A DNA stretch of 64,000 nt from Kuschelorhynchus macadamiae (GCA_030620095.1 JAUTXW010000108.1:1178001-1242000), one strand, 5' to 3'; shown: positions 21,725 to 34,572, numbered from the stretch's first letter. Numbers and translations are program-made. The notes: generated by a model from the sequence alone, not told the origin.

Positions 21725-21897
21725 CTTAACGATATTTAGACTAAAGAAGCAAAGAAAATATAATAGACCAATACACCGTTCTGGATAAGATAATTTAGAC
21801 TTTAATTAGAACCTCTAATTAACATAACCTGAAAAGTCAAAAAAATAAGGTTCTAGCTATACCAATTTTAAATTTACCCAATCAAATAATGTAAGTA

Positions 21898-24258
21898 AAG
21901 TGCGGGACACGAAAGAAAATCGGGCGAAGTCAATCGGTTTAGGAAGGTCGGCCAAGAAATCTCTTTAAACCAGTGGTGTCCCGTCGTTCTTTAAATAATA
22001 TGGCACTCTTTTTGACTATACCCACGTCAGATAATTAAAAAATGTAACTATGCCTATTGAACCTTTATCTTTATTTTTCTGTTTTCTTTCGTGTACCGCA
22101 CTTCTATATCTCTTTTGTGTTGCAAAAACGGCGAACTTTCGAATTTTAAAATGATTTAATTTTGATTTTTCTTGATCGATTTACCTATAAATATATTTTT
22201 TCTTGAGTTCTGTCATTAACGGTTCCCGGGCTACTGCCTACGTCCACTATTATTGGACCACCCGGTATAGTGATACACGATTTACAAGTCCAGATTTTAC
22301 AAGGCAGCCAGCATCAGATCCATATACCCGAATAGCCCAAAGTCGAACTGCATAAGTTAAATAATATAAGATAGCATAAGATAAATCTTGTTCACTGGAA
22401 TCAGTGCTGGCTCCCCTACTATAACTACATTAATGTGGTAATTTTGGAAAAATATAAGTTCTGTAGTTTTTTAAATATTAATTGCAATATTAGATATTTT
22501 TTGATACCCTGTATTGAACAGAAAATTAATTATTTTGAAGCAGTTTATTGACAGCTACTTTATGAACAATTTTACAAAATATATGAAAAAAAAAAAGTAA
22601 TTTTTGAGGTTGACGGCTGTGATTCTAATGGTTCGATTCCTTCTAAATCGTTGTCTTCCTCTGAAAATGATGAGGTTTCGTCGTCACTACTTGAAGATCC
22701 CAGTGTGATAACTAAATCATCAATAACCTTTTCAATTTTGCCATCTACTTCCCAGTATTTATCTTCAATCGCTTCTAATATTATTTTATTTAAATCTTTA
22801 ATTGAAAGTTCACCGGTGTTGCGCTCTCGAATATATTTTTTTACTCCTGCCCACGCAAGTTCAATAGGTTGAGGTCGCACATGTATGGAGGCAGCCTTAA
22901 AGGTGTATGACCGAGGTTACATAAAAGAACGTCAATTTTATACTTTTTTTCTCTGGGCTTGTTGGCTGATATTACTTCATATAATTGATATTTTCTCCAT
23001 ATACAAGATTGTTCGATTTAACCACGATATCATATAAGCTTTTGTAGAGTATTTAGTTGGCACTTTATTTCTACGTGAGAATGATAAGACGCATTATCAA
23101 TTATCACGACTGATTTGGGAGGAATGTTAGGTAGAAACTTCTCGAGCAACCACTTTTCAAAATTATCTCTATTCATCTGTTCATGATAGTCTCCAGTTGT
23201 TAGTCCCAAGCGAAAAACTAAAGCAGCACCTGGAACAAATCCGGCTTCTGAGCCAGCATGAACCTAAATAAAGCGACTACTAGAGCGGATTCTCTGAACA
23301 ACACCTGTAACCCTTCACTTTGCCAGCATTTGTTCATTGTCATATCATTAAATACCCAGGTTTCCTCTAGATACACAATATTGCGTCCTTCTTGCCTATA
23401 TTGCCTTACAGTTGATAGATATTCCACCCGCCAGTGAAAATTATTTGGTCTCTCAATGAGCAATTTTCGTTTATTTATGCACTTGCGCCAAGCAAAACCA
23501 TTTGATCGTAAAAACCGATTTAAGGTTTTATACCCGTACGGAAAATCTATTTTGTTCTTTACAGTATGAAGTAGGGGTTTGCAGGCCGGAACTTTCTTCA
23601 AGTTTATATAAAAATCCTCTATTGTTCGTCGAATTACTTGAAAATCACCATCGTCAATTTTATCTTCGGGGTCTTTTTTTACCAGGAGATTTTAAAGGTG
23701 AAGTAGAACATGAGCCATCATTATGTTCTCTTTGAAATTTTCTTACACTACTTTCCGAAACACCAGTGTAAAATTCAGCGCGTTCTGTTCGATTTTAAAT
23801 TGGAATAGTCAAACTATTATTTGCAGCTTCTCGAGTACAGGCCTCTATAACGCTCGCGATAACTTCACGTGCACTGCTTCGAATTGTTTTCCTCTTTTGC
23901 TCGCCATCGTTACTTCGAAATAATAATTCAAGTTCAACGCAACGCATTTATATAGAAATGAAAACGAATGCTCGAAATGTATAGGCGCCACTGGAAATAG
24001 CTAGAACCTTCCAGCCGCTAGTGCATGGAGACTCTAGGCACATCCCAATTACAAGTAGACCAGTGCGAAATTTACTAAATCCTCGATTAATTTTCCGTAC
24101 CGCTTAGCTGACGCACTTTATAGGTGAAGCGGCAAACTATTACAACAAATAAAATAGCATAAAATTTATTTGCGTACATACATTTTACTTTTCCGCTTGC
24201 TTAAGACTATGAACCTTTATTTTAAGGACCGTTCGGTTTTCTTTCCTGTCCCGCACTT
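21898..24258 (-). mobile_element. Sailor-like transposon, copy A
   Basis: Termini AAGTGCGGGACACGAAAG and the reverse complement TTTCCTGTCCCGCACTT, flanked by TA at 21896-21897 and 24259-24260. The length is 2.36 kb. The transposase occupies the right two thirds on the minus strand. The left third contains a partly deleted copy of a foldback sequence that is complete in copy B. Confidence 0.8.
22572..23907 (-). pseudogene. Sailor-like (DD82E-type) transposase, copy A
   Basis: The start at 23907 (MASKRGKQ) is shifted out of frame almost at once. The readable middle is KKVPACKPLLHTVKNKIDFP, then FLRSNGFAWRKCINKRKLLI and VYLEETWVFND, in which the first catalytic Asp has become Glu (copy B has LDETW). 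After frameshifts come the second Asp region (VIDNASYHS near 23110), then the C-terminal frame with RPQPIELAWAGVKKYIRERN, bearing the final Glu. It ends in a Ser/Asp/Glu-rich tail (SSSSDDETSSFSEEDN). Compared with copy B it lacks about 18 residues just before EDKYWE. Confidence 0.75.
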
Positions 24259-24339
24259 TATTTAATCTTAACTTTCAAAACATATCATAGATCAAATTTT
24301 ATAAAAAAAAATATCAATTTAATTCAAATATCCAAAATA

Positions 24340-25170
24340 TCATCATCACGTAAATAGTAAATACTATAATTTATAACCCAAAAGTGAAATAAACCAGTAT
24401 TTGGTTATTTATTTTCCAAATATATTAAATATCAAAGTATGTTACATAAGATATTAAATACTACCATTTTTTACCCAAAAATGAAAATAAACCAGTGTTT
24501 GGTTACTTATTTTCCAAATAAACACATAATACATTACTTAATCAAATTCTAACCAAAATGTAGCATAGATATAAAGAACTAGGCTTTATCTAGCTACTCA
24601 AGCTTAAAACAAAAAGTTAAGCAGAATGACATTAGCGCAATAAATAAATTTTACAAGCCTTAAGCTTAATAAATCTCCCCAGTTACATTAAACTTAATTA
24701 CGTAACTATTTGAAGCAGAAATGACTATAATGGAATAAACAAAAATTTGTAAGCACTCAGCTATAAAAAAAATAAACAGTTACACAGAGGTAAATTATTT
24801 AACTTTATGAAACAGAATGACAATAATGAAGTTAACAAAATTTGTAAGCACTCAACTATTAAAAAAATATAACCAGTCACATAGAGGTTAAGTATGTAAT
24901 TTCATACAACAAAATGATATTATGTAAAAAATTGTAATTTATGCCAAAAGGCTAATAATGACTTAGGACCCATTAAATGTTCGGTTGATTCTGAACTAAA
25001 AATTAGTAAAACTTTTAAGCTGTAAGAAGCCTATAATTTAATTTATTGGAATGCCAAAGGCTAATAATAACTTAGGACACAGTATATGTTCGGTGAATTT
25101 TGAATTAAAAAATTAATGCATTAGCTAATAATTAATAAATACTCGAGTACCGATTGGTGGTTATATTATG
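24340..25170. repeat. Three successive degenerate short tandem repeats
   Basis: A roughly 100-bp unit with AACCAGTRTTTGGTTAYTTA occurs twice (24355-24530). A unit of about 100-115 bp with TTTGTAAGCACTCARCTAT is repeated about three times (24600-24930). A unit of about 120 bp with GGCTAATAATRACTTAGGAC occurs twice (24950-25120). No gene is seen. Confidence 0.55.
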
Positions 25171-25692
25171 TAAAATAATGAAAAGTATTAGCAGTACTAC
25201 AGATTTTGTCTAGCCGCGCTAATGTTGGCTCTATTCCTTAAATTAGAAAACTAGAATGAAACTAGAATATTTATCAGTTAACTTATCTGATCTCAATACC
25301 CTAAATAATATCTCAATAAGTTATATTTTACACAAAAAGACTAAGAAATATGCAAGCTTAAGCATAAACTGAAAAATACTCAAATAATAAATTATACTGG
25401 GCGACAAAAAAAATTTTTTTGTTGTAACACAAATCAGAATAGCATAATCTAATAGAATGAACCTATACAAAACGAAAATGACAAATAAAAATTTATAGCT
25501 CATAGGGTTTTCTTGTTAGAGTTGTAGAACCATATCAAATGTTACGATACTTAATATCTATAGAAAAAATGATTTCAGAAAATTCTTAACCCTGTTTATT
25601 GACTATGTTTACAGTTTTCGCCTATTAAACAAACCACACATCTAAGAGAAAAGCAAACGAGAAAAATATTAACTTAAAACACTAATTAAACA
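25171..25692. other. No gene recognised
   Basis: AT-rich sequence, probably 3' flank of the family X copy that follows on the minus strand. Confidence 0.5.
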
Positions 25693-27165
25693 TTATTTTT
25701 TCGGTTTATGAGGTGTCCTATCTTCTCTCTTCAAAAACCAACAGTAGTCACCCATCATGGCTGGATCCCCATCGTCCTTGGTACCGAATTTCCATTGTTC
25801 TGATATCTTGGTAAAACCTTTCACCCTGCTCGTCACTAACAGCTCCCAAATTTTTAGGAAAAAATGGCAGATGGGAATGGAGGAAGTGAATTTTTAATGA
25901 CATTCTGGCACCAAGCGCTTTATAGGCATCTAAGAGTTCAATGACATAATTTTCATCCATATTGTTGCCTAAAAATCCTCTTACTACATTAACAAATGAA
26001 TTCCATGCTCTGAGTTCCTGCCTGGTAAGCTTTTCCATAAAATTGACATCGTCCAGCAATTTTCTGATTTGTGACCCAATAAAAATGCCTTCTTTTAATT
26101 TGGCATCACTTAACTTGGGAAAGACTTGTCTTAGGTAATTAAACCCATCACCATCTTCATTCATTTCATTAACATTTTGAGATCCCGATTGAAATTCGCT
26201 TCTTTCTGGCCAAATTTTTGTTACATAATGCTGATCTATTGCACGACTGTCTCATAAACAAACAAAGGCTAAAAACAGCAATATTTTGTAAATCCCCTCT
26301 GAAGTCCCACTAAAATCGCTATAACTTTTAAGTCCCCACATATCTGCCATTTATACCTATTGTGGTTTATTTTACCCAAAATCGTGCGCATATTTTCATA
26401 ATTTTCTTTCATTGCAACAGGTATAGCGGGTTTTAAATTTCCATTATGCAATAAAACAGCTTTTAAGCTATATTAAGATGAGTCTATGAATAAGCGCCAC
26501 TCACGCGGAGAATGTTCAATATCAAGTTCCTGCATTAAACTGTCTGTATCAGTACACGCGCATAACGAATTTTCCATTCTGTAGAATTCAGAAAACATAA
26601 CATTTCTTTTTCTGAAATTCATAATTTTTGTTTCCTTGGCCAATAGGTTCCATTCCTTAAGAAGGGAACCCAGAAGTTCTGCCTGTTGCTTGGATAACCC
26701 CAAATTACGTATTAAATCATTTAATTCACTTTGAGCAATCAAATGTGGCTCGCCGGAACTGGGACTTGTGGTAAAAGTGGGATCCATTATTTCCCAAATC
26801 AATAGCTTGTCAGTTTAAAGGCGCAATCGGCACTGGCAAATTTGCATTATGAGGAACAGGTCGTATGGCAGATTGCAAATTTGGATATTCTATATTGTGC
26901 TTTCCCTTTTTGGAATAACCTACAGTCTTTGTCAGGCAAAAATAACAATCGTCAGAATGATTGGTGGGTTCTCGCCATACCATTGGAACTGCAAAAGGCA
27001 TACTTTTTCTCTTTCCCTTCATCCACTGCACCAATGATACACTACAACTAACACAGCACACACGGGGAGCCCACCGCTTATCTTGATCCCCAATTAACAC
27101 ACCAAAATATTTAAATTTTCACCAGAAATTTTCCACAAATATAACAAAATTTGTCAGGAGAAATT
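25693..27165 (-). pseudogene. Unclassified multi-copy family X, copy 2
   Basis: It begins around FCYICGKF (CxxC), then GDQDKRWAPRVCCVSC (second Cys pair, retained here), WMKGKRKSMPFAVPMVWREP and DDCYFCLTKTVG (third CxxC). The linker carries ELNDLIRNLGLSKQQAELLG, which matches a degraded segment of copy 1. The C-terminal half reads PREWRLFIDSS, WQICGDLKVIAILVGLQRG, LRAWNSFVNVVRGFLGNNMD, HSHLPFFPKNLGAVSDEQGE and, after a frameshift, MMGDYCWFLKREDRTPHKPK and a stop. Order and motifs agree with copy 1 but the sequences have diverged widely, so two lineages of the family were present. Four or more breaks make it inactive. Confidence 0.6.
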
Positions 27166-28448
27166 TTGCAATTTCGGCGCGTTTGACTCGACATTCTCGT
27201 CTTCACATACACTTGCTTATCGGTACACAGAGAACCACTCAATTCGTAACTCAACAGAAGAGTGATGTTTAACGTTTATTTTATGTCTAATGTTGTAAAC
27301 AACCCAGTCTAGGTAATTTTTCCGTTGTAATATGGATCCTTTTTAGCCGCCCTACAATAAAATTGTTTACCTGCCAATATAAAAGGTTATAATTAGTCTA
27401 TTAAAAAATGGTACGTATTAGGGCTGTCCGAATATTATTATTGGGAGGGTATTTCCATTGTGAAAATAATGAGCTGGCCTGTGTTAGAAAAATCTTGTCA
27501 GCCAGTGTTATCAGGAAAAATACTCATCTTTTAAGTTGCAATTTTCCCAAGAAATCAAAAGCGTCTGGACCTCCCTAATGCGTCTCAAACAGCAGCGGCG
27601 TCTAGCCAGTGGAAAGGTCCCAACACAAAACGTCTGAGAGAACAGCAAATCACCACACGGCAGAAGGAAAACTACTAAGTACTAAGAAACACCTGCACTG
27701 TAAACTCCTCATCCTTCTTCAGATACAGTTCCAATCCAAGATAATTTACGTTAAATGGTCATGATAATTTCTGTATTTCTAAATCTTTGAGGTAATACAA
27801 ATATAAATTACGAGATCTTGGAGATAATCAATTTAAATCTTGCATCATCCAAAATTAGAAAATCGTTAGTTTCAAAATTAAAAGAACTTTGGTTGTTTTG
27901 ACGTTAAAAAGAAGTGCGGAAATAAAAAAAATCGGAGATTAAAAAATCGGGGATTAAAAAATCGGAGAATAAAAGCCTGAAACAAAGAAAAATTACATGT
28001 CAGCTACACCTGCCCAAAATGGCGACCTGTGAAGAATCTTTTACCCATTGTGCTGGCTTATGCTTCAGCTAGATGAATTTCTAACTGCATCCTTTCCATA
28101 TTCAGAAGATTAAAACTATATAGATCAACATCATTTGTAAACTAATCCGATATTGTCGCTACCTTATACGGCACAAAATCACTAAAAAATGTCTAATTAA
28201 ACATGGCAGTCAACTGGCTCAAGATGAAATTCAAGGAAAAGAAGGCCATCGATCCTGGCCGGCGAAAATAAATAAAGTTAAAAATCCACAAAAAATAACA
28301 AAACATCTCCCACTCGACTAAAAAAATTGTACTTTCTAAAGTACTCAACGAATATTCGATCCACTCAGCGAATATATCAATAACAGTGTTGTAGTTAACA
28401 AGTTGAATTTCCGTTAATATGTAATAAACATGGTCGTAGTTAAGTTTG
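27166..28448. other. No gene recognised
   Basis: Includes a three-unit 16-bp tandem repeat (AATCGGRGATTAAAAA type) at 27927-27975. The rest shows no motif I can name. Confidence 0.5.
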
Positions 28449-28456
28449 CAGAAAAT

Positions 28457-31070
28457 CAGGGGCATGCAGTCCATGGAAGCAAGGGAAGCAGTGCTTCCCC
28501 AAAAAGATTACAAAACATCTTCTAAAATGTAAATTTTGAAATAGAAAACCATTAATTTAGTTTATATAAAACATGCTAAAATATTATCTTAATTATCAAG
28601 CCCATAATAAATGCGGCCTTGACTCCGACCCAGCCACAATAGAATATCGAATAGAACATATACGGGCCGCTGGCTTCTCTGCAGCCAAGTCCTGTATGCT
28701 TGATTTCCTGTGAATCGAGCCAAAGGTTATTGACCTTTCCACCGGCTGTTTGCAATTTTTGCATTTCAGTCGCGTGCTTTAAGTAGTGGCGGAAGCTATC
28801 GTTGGAGTAGGTTCTTTGTTTGAACGGCTATCCGTGTGTTGTGTGATACGTACGTCGCGTCGTGCATGGTGCGATATGGAAGACAATAATACGGAGGTGG
28901 ATATGCAAATACCGTCAACTTCGGCTGCCGGTAATAACGTTGAAAATGTTGGAGAATTTAGTAAGAAGAGTGTGTGTGAATGTGTGGAGTGTGTCTTAAT
29001 AATAACGGGATTTTCAGCATTAAACTTCGCTGATAAGCTTCAAATAATTTCCAAATGAATGAAAAACTGTATTAGACATTTAAAAAAAAAAACAATACGA
29101 ACAATTTAAATGGCTAACAGGGTGTGAAAATATAAGTAAATTATTTCGTTGGCCATGTTTACTTTTTGAAAATGAAAAAGATCTCTGGAATAAAATTGGT
29201 TTTTCCGATTTATACAATTTCCATAAAGCTGTAAAGACACATAATGTCCAAAGCGCATTTTCAGGCCGCCATAAAAGAAAAAGTCTTCGGCAAAACAAGA
29301 ATTGAACACGCCCTTAATAAACAGTTGGAAATTAGTCACCGCCACACAATGAACTAGTCGATAAAAATAGGCAAATATTAAGAAGACTCATCGATGTTAT
29401 TTGTTTTCTCGGACAGCGCAAATTAAGATTTAGAGGTCATGACGAAACAAGGGTTTCTTCAAATAGAGGACATTTTCAAGATATACTTAGGGTAATGGCT
29501 AAATCTGATTATTGCTTAAAAAAATATTTAGAGCAGTCTAGCGTTTTTCGCGGAACGTCGAATCGAATCCAGAATGATTTAATTTCCGTTGTTGCAACCA
29601 TTATTCTAAAAAGAATTAAGCAGGAGATTGGAGAGCCGCGGTTCGTTGCTATTGTTCTGGACGAAACAACTGATATCGCTAATTTTAGCCAGTTATCTAT
29701 AGTAATACGCTACGTTAAAACCGACGGGAGTATTCAAGAGCGATTTTTAGGTTTTAAGAATGTGTCCGAAAATCGTACAGCAGATGCATTATGTACCGTA
29801 GTTTATAACGTTACTAAAGAAATTAATGGAGAGAAAAAATTAGTTGCTCAAAGCTATGATGGAGCTGCAGTGATAGCAGGACAATTAGGGCGTCTGCAAG
29901 CTAAAGTTCGAGAAACTTTCCCAAGTGTTGTGGTTGTCCATTGTTTTGCTCATAAATTAAATTTAGTTTTATCCCAGTCCATGAATCACATTAAAGAGTG
30001 TAAAGTATTTTTCGTTACTTTTTTTTACAAGTTAACAAAACGTACACAAGCTTTGGACTCCATTGTCCACAAACGATTGCCAAAAGTAACTTCTACTAGG
30101 TGGAACTATAATGAAAGACTTGTGTTAACAGTATCTGAAAATCGTGAATCACTGATTGAACTATTTGAGAATATAATAGAAAATAAAGAAATGGGACTCA
30201 GAAGGAACAAATAGTTCGAGGGGGTTTTTGGACTGTTTGAAACGAGATTTTAATTTTAATTATTTGTTGAATATATTTTCAGAAATATTTCCATTCTCGA
30301 ACAATGTTTTTAATATATTAGAAACTAAAACAAAATGCTTTTTGCTTAAAAAAAGTGGATGATTTTAAGTCCATGTTAAGCCAAAAAAGAGATGACTTTA
30401 ACCTATTTTGAGAGAAAACGATGACGTTAAATGTAGAGCTACAAGCCAATCGTCTTCGAACAGACAAGGTCAGAGATGTTCAAACATCATACAGACGCCT
30501 CTTTTATGAAATAGTCGATCAGATTCAGCAACAAATAAACTATAGATTTAACGGTTTAAATGATTTTAAATTCTCGAGCTCTGCAATTTTGATGCATTTA
30601 AAGGAAAAACTTTTCCAGAAGATGCGTTTAAACCTCTTCTTCTTCATATTGGCCAGTTCTTCGACCGAATGTTACTGCGATCTAAACTAAAAGTGATTTA
30701 CGAAACTGATGACATTAGCGCAAAAAATGACGCTAAGGAACTAATGCAACTTTTAAAAGACAAGGAGCTGGAAGATGCCTACACCGAAGTGTCGAAATTG
30801 TGTGAATTAGTATTAACAATACCTGCCACAAGTTCATCAGTAGAACGCAATTTTTTAACACTTAAACGTATAAAAATCAACGGTGCAGGAGAGACTTTCG
30901 CTTACATCGCTATTGTCCATTGAAAATAAACTTCTCCAAAATATGTCGGAGCATCGACGTTTTTATGATGACCTCATTTGCAAAAAATGATCGAAGAATC
31001 GAATTAAATTACAAATAGGTAAGTTTCTAAAAATTGCTTCCCTTTCTTAAAATTTCACCGCACGCCCCTG
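28457..31070 (+). mobile_element. hAT transposon, copy C
   Basis: The left terminus CAGGGGCATGCAGTCCATGG and right terminus CCGCACGCCCCTG are inverted relatives. The 8-bp target copies are CAGAAAAT and GAGAAAAT (7 of 8). The length is 2.6 kb. A subterminal GGAAGCAGTGCTTCCCC palindrome lies at the left end. It encodes a broken transposase and is closely related to copy D on the other strand. Confidence 0.85.
28876..31017 (+). pseudogene. hAT transposase, copy C
   Basis: The N-terminus is MEDNNTEVDMQIPSTSA. A TTF-type zinc-finger region is broken by deletions between 29055 and 29500. The core is open for 239 codons: SSVFRGTSNRIQNDLISVVA, AIVLDETTDIANFSQLS (first Asp), AQSYDGAAVIAGQ (second Asp) and VVHCFAHKLNLVLSQS. 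The C-terminal part, after several frameshifts, has the hAT dimerisation motif LVLTIPATSSSVERNF then LKRIK. Several residues are lost just before the end relative to copy D (YDDLICKK then stop). Copy D shows the same protein with fewer breaks. Confidence 0.85.
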
Positions 31071-31078
31071 GAGAAAAT

Positions 31079-31384
31079 TAAATAATATTAATAATAATTT
31101 GATTTCCTTCTAAGACAAAATTATTAAATATGCAAATAAGTTGTAACAAACATAAAATGGTTGTTACAAAAGATTTTCTTTCTCTATACTAGGTTCAGTA
31201 TCCACTTTAGTTATAAAGAAATATGATTTATTGGAAGTAATTTCGTTAGTTTAGAAGAAAGATATGATACGGGCCCTGTGTTGTGTGTGGAAGCAGCTAA
31301 AAAGTTTATGGTTCAGATCATCTAATGATTCATTGTCACATGAACACAATGACGTGGTCATGGTTTCCATCAAACATCTTCTGT
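31079..31384. other. No gene recognised
   Basis: Short AT-rich spacer. Confidence 0.5.
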
Positions 31385-31690
31385 ACTTTGTCGACTAGTC
31401 GATAGAGGTGCTCACGATATACCAGGTCATTTAGCCGAGTCACCACACCATACGGGCTTTTCCATGACATCTGTAACTTCTCAACTATTTTACCCTTTCT
31501 AAATCCACAATAATTGGCTCTGTGGCGTTATGATCAGACGTTACTTCGTTCTGTTTCTCTCTATCTCTAATTTCTGGCACGCCTGGATTTTTCTGATGCG
31601 CTAACTTGGCTTGCATAATCCGAGGCAGTTGGTAAGAAAATTTTTACAGAAACCTCGTTAATTTCGGTTTTCTTAAACCACTTAATTCTT
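31385..31690 (-). pseudogene. Gypsy-type LTR retrotransposon, integrase C-terminal scrap
   Basis: On the minus strand, FLPTASDYASQVSASEKSRR resembles the end of the integrase core region. After a frameshift, FRKGKIVEKLQMSWKSPYG and VVTRLNDLVYREH match the small C-terminal module of Ty3/Gypsy integrases (usual form: GK..KL...W.GPY.VV.RLNDV.YR). Protease, reverse transcriptase and RNase H are absent and no LTR is recognised nearby. The assignment rests on this one motif, so it is moderate. Confidence 0.5.
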
Positions 31691-31859
31691 CTGACTCTAA
31701 TATCAGGTATAAGTGATGTACACCAGCATTTAGTGATGAGTTTATTATAACAATGGTAACAATAATAAGTAATGTGTTATGAACCTAATTTATTCACATC
31801 AAATTTTATATAATCTCGGCTTTCTCGAATGAACAGAGTAAAGATATAAAAGAAAAATC

Positions 31860-32190
31860 TAACGCCGGAGCTAACTAAGGAATCGACCGAATCCATAATG
31901 AATTAATTCCCATTGTCGCCGAGACATGGGGGCCGAGGGCGGCGAGCGCCCCCCCCCCCTTGGGGCCCTGCGATGTCCTTCTAATCTAAGACTTCATTAG
32001 TTACTGGAACAAGACCGATAGCGCTCCGGATAAGTGAATTAATTAAACCGCGTCCGTCGTCGATTTATTTCTCTGGCGCTATTCCGGCCTTAATTCTTTT
32101 AATTCCGACGTCTTCTCCGTGGTGGTGGTGGTCCGGGCTGGACCGCGTGGCGTCGGAGAGGCTTTTGTGGTCCGGTTTTGTTTTTGGCTT
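31860..32190. other. GC-rich island in otherwise AT-rich DNA
   Basis: Strongly GC-rich relative to its neighbours, with a C-run at 31949-31959 and a possible hairpin between GACATGGGGGCC (31922) and GGGCCCTGCGATGTC (31963). It also has AATTAATT-type sites (31900, 32037) and a GTGGTGGTGGTGG run near 32120. I see no open reading frame or TE motif. It may be a promoter, an enhancer or a conserved non-coding element, but nothing proves it. Confidence 0.4.
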
Positions 32191-32199
32191 GTCAACGGC

Positions 32200-33039
32200 T
32201 TAATTTGATTTTTCCTACTAATATAAATTTAGGTTTAGGTTAAACTGCTAGTATTTTAATTCATTTTATTCAATAGTCACTAGTTATACTTTCATTATTG
32301 ACAGGCATACATACAGATAAAATCAAAAATAACACACGCGTGAGTTATAACACACGTATCATAACTCACCTCTTTCTCTTTAGAAACGTTCAAACTTTAT
32401 TTATTAATGTATATAACTTGTTTCTTTAAATTAAAATTAATATTGGATGCGAATGAAATGCTGTTTGATGATGGAGAAACATTAAAACCCTCTAAGTTTC
32501 CAGTGGTTGAACTAAGTTCTGTTATTACATTAGCTGGTTTTAGAATACTTGCAACACCCTGCATTTCTTTTGCAATCTTTATTTTTGATGGAATCTTCTA
32601 TATATCTCTCCGCCACCATTGCGGACTTCCATTCTCTATAGAAAGCAATTTTTGTTGATATTTTAAGTATGATAATATATAGAAAAAATATTAAACATAA
32701 ATATAACTGGGATTTTTCAATTCAGGTTTAAATTTAAATTCGAAACAAAAACTGAGCGTTAAATAAAAAAGGTATATGATAAAATGATCCACATTTTTCT
32801 TATTTTAACTGTAATTTTTGCAATCTACTAAAAAACAGGCAAATTTTATATAACACGTTCTACATAAAAATATGACCGTTTTTGAGATAAATATGGTCAA
32901 ATATCCATTTTTTTAACAAATACACATTTTGAAAAATCCGTACCTAATAGAAAGAATTTGTAAATTTCCTTTACCCGGAATTTCCATCGTTATGATTTTT
33001 TTTCAATTTATTAGGAATAGTGTGATCCAATTTAGTTCA
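32200..33039. other. No gene recognised
   Basis: AT-rich; an 83-codon frame at 32407-32658 shows no motif. Confidence 0.5.
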
Positions 33040-33420
33040 GTATATAGTTAAAGTAGTATGTGTTACATACATAATTACACATTTTTAATGGGTGCCATTT
33101 TATTCTATCATATTGGACTTCTACCAATATTTTACCAGTGGCTTTTACATTCAAACATATTGCCATTTTGTCAACTGAACAAAATTTTCTATGTTATTTA
33201 TCTAAAACTCCTATTTGGCCGCTACTCGGGCCGCTATTTTGATTCCCCATCTTATATTCGTATCACAACTTTACCATCTTATCTCTATATCACACTTAAT
33301 TCTTGCCTAAAAATTGAAATTAATTTAATAAATTGTTTTTTCAGGCTGATTTTTTTTAAATATTTTATTAGGCCCTCATTTTGTTTTGCTATTTTCGATT
33401 CATATCAAAATGTTACCAGT
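33040..33420 (+). repeat. ~150-bp tandem-type repeat, part 1
   Basis: Recurring phrases of the type GCCGCCATTTTG, TTACCAAAATGTTACCA and CTCTATATCRCA appear about every 150 bp. The array is cut by Sailor-like copy B at a TA and continues on the far side. Confidence 0.6.
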
Positions 33421-33827
33421 TAAAGTCCGGGACACGAAAGAAAACCGGGCGGAGTCAATCGTTTTAGGAAGGTCGGCTAAGAAATCTCTTTAAACCAGTG
33501 GTGTCCCGTCGTTCTTTAAATAATATGGCACTCCTTTTTGACTATACGCACTTCAGATAATTAAAAAATGTAACTATGCCTAATGAACCTTTATCTATAT
33601 TTGTTTGTTTTCTTTCGTGTACCGCACTTTTATATCTCTTTTGTGTTGCAAAAACGGCGAAGTTTCGAATTTTAAATTGATTTAATTTTGATTTTTCTTA
33701 ATCGATTTACCTATAAATATATTTTTTCTTGAATTCTGTCATTAACGGTTCCCGGGCTACTGCCTACGTCCGCTATTATTGGGCCATGAAATATGATTTA
33801 CAAGTCCAGATTTTACAAGGGCAACCA

Positions 33828-34572
33828 GCATCAGATCCAGTGAACGAGATTTATCAAAATTTTAATTTATGCAGTTCGACCTTGGGCTACTCGGGTATGC
33901 CAAAAGTGGCCGTCTATCTCTGTTTGTCATATTGCTTTATACAGGAGCCGTCATTTTGAAGTACTATACAGGGCGTTTCCTAATTGCGTGCTGATGTTCA
34001 AGAGGGTGTTTTTATGTCCTAAAAGTCTAAACTTTTGAGATACAGGATGGTAAAGTTTAAAAAGAAAACATTTTTTTTTCATCCCAATTGTGATGCTGTT
34101 GTAGATAACTCCATGAAATTTAATACACGTCTTCTATGCATTAAGGAGCATATGGATTTACCCAGGTTAATTACATATGCACGCCACTGGTAGAAATTTC
34201 AAAAATTGATTGTTAATAAAAAATGCCCTTTTATGCGTACAAGACGTGTATCAAATTTCACACAGTTATTTATCTATAATAGCATCAGAATTAGAATTAA
34301 AAAAAAAATGTTTTTTTATAACCCTGTATCTCCAAAGTTAAGACTTTTAGGTTCATATTAAACTTTTTTCTTAAAAAGGTCCAAGAATCACCCCCCTTTA
34401 ACATTAGCACGCAATTAGGAAACGTCCTGTACAGTAATTCACAATGACGCCCCCTGTACAAAGTAATATGACAAACGGAGACAAACGGTCACTTTTGGCA
34501 TACCCGAATAGCCCAACGTCGAACTGCATAAGTTAAAATTTTGATAAATCTTGTTCATTGGAATCAGTGCTG
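33828..34572. repeat. Foldback sequence interrupted by a MITE
   Basis: Arms of about 140 bp (33828-33966 and 34433-34572) are inverted copies sharing AGATTTATCAAAATTTTAA, TTATGCAGTTCGAC and GGTATGCCAAAAGTG. A shortened version is present at the same place in copy A (22300-22420), so it predates the split of A and B. Confidence 0.7.
33969..34429. mobile_element. 461-bp MITE with long inverted repeats
   Basis: Ends CAGGGCGTTTCCTAATTGCG and CGCAATTAGGAAACGTCCTG, flanked by TA. The CAGGG terminus and TA target match the DD41D elements of the window, so it is probably mobilised by such an enzyme. No coding capacity. Confidence 0.8.

Noticed and set aside
24259..25170. CRISPR array
   Set aside because: Repeats are degenerate, long and without regular spacers, and the DNA is eukaryotic.
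31922..31985. rRNA fragment in the GC-rich island
   Set aside because: No recognised rRNA signature; GC content alone is not evidence.
33058..33423. 121-codon hydrophobic frame that could pass for a membrane protein
   Set aside because: It lies in the ~150-bp repeat; hydrophobicity comes from T-rich codons.
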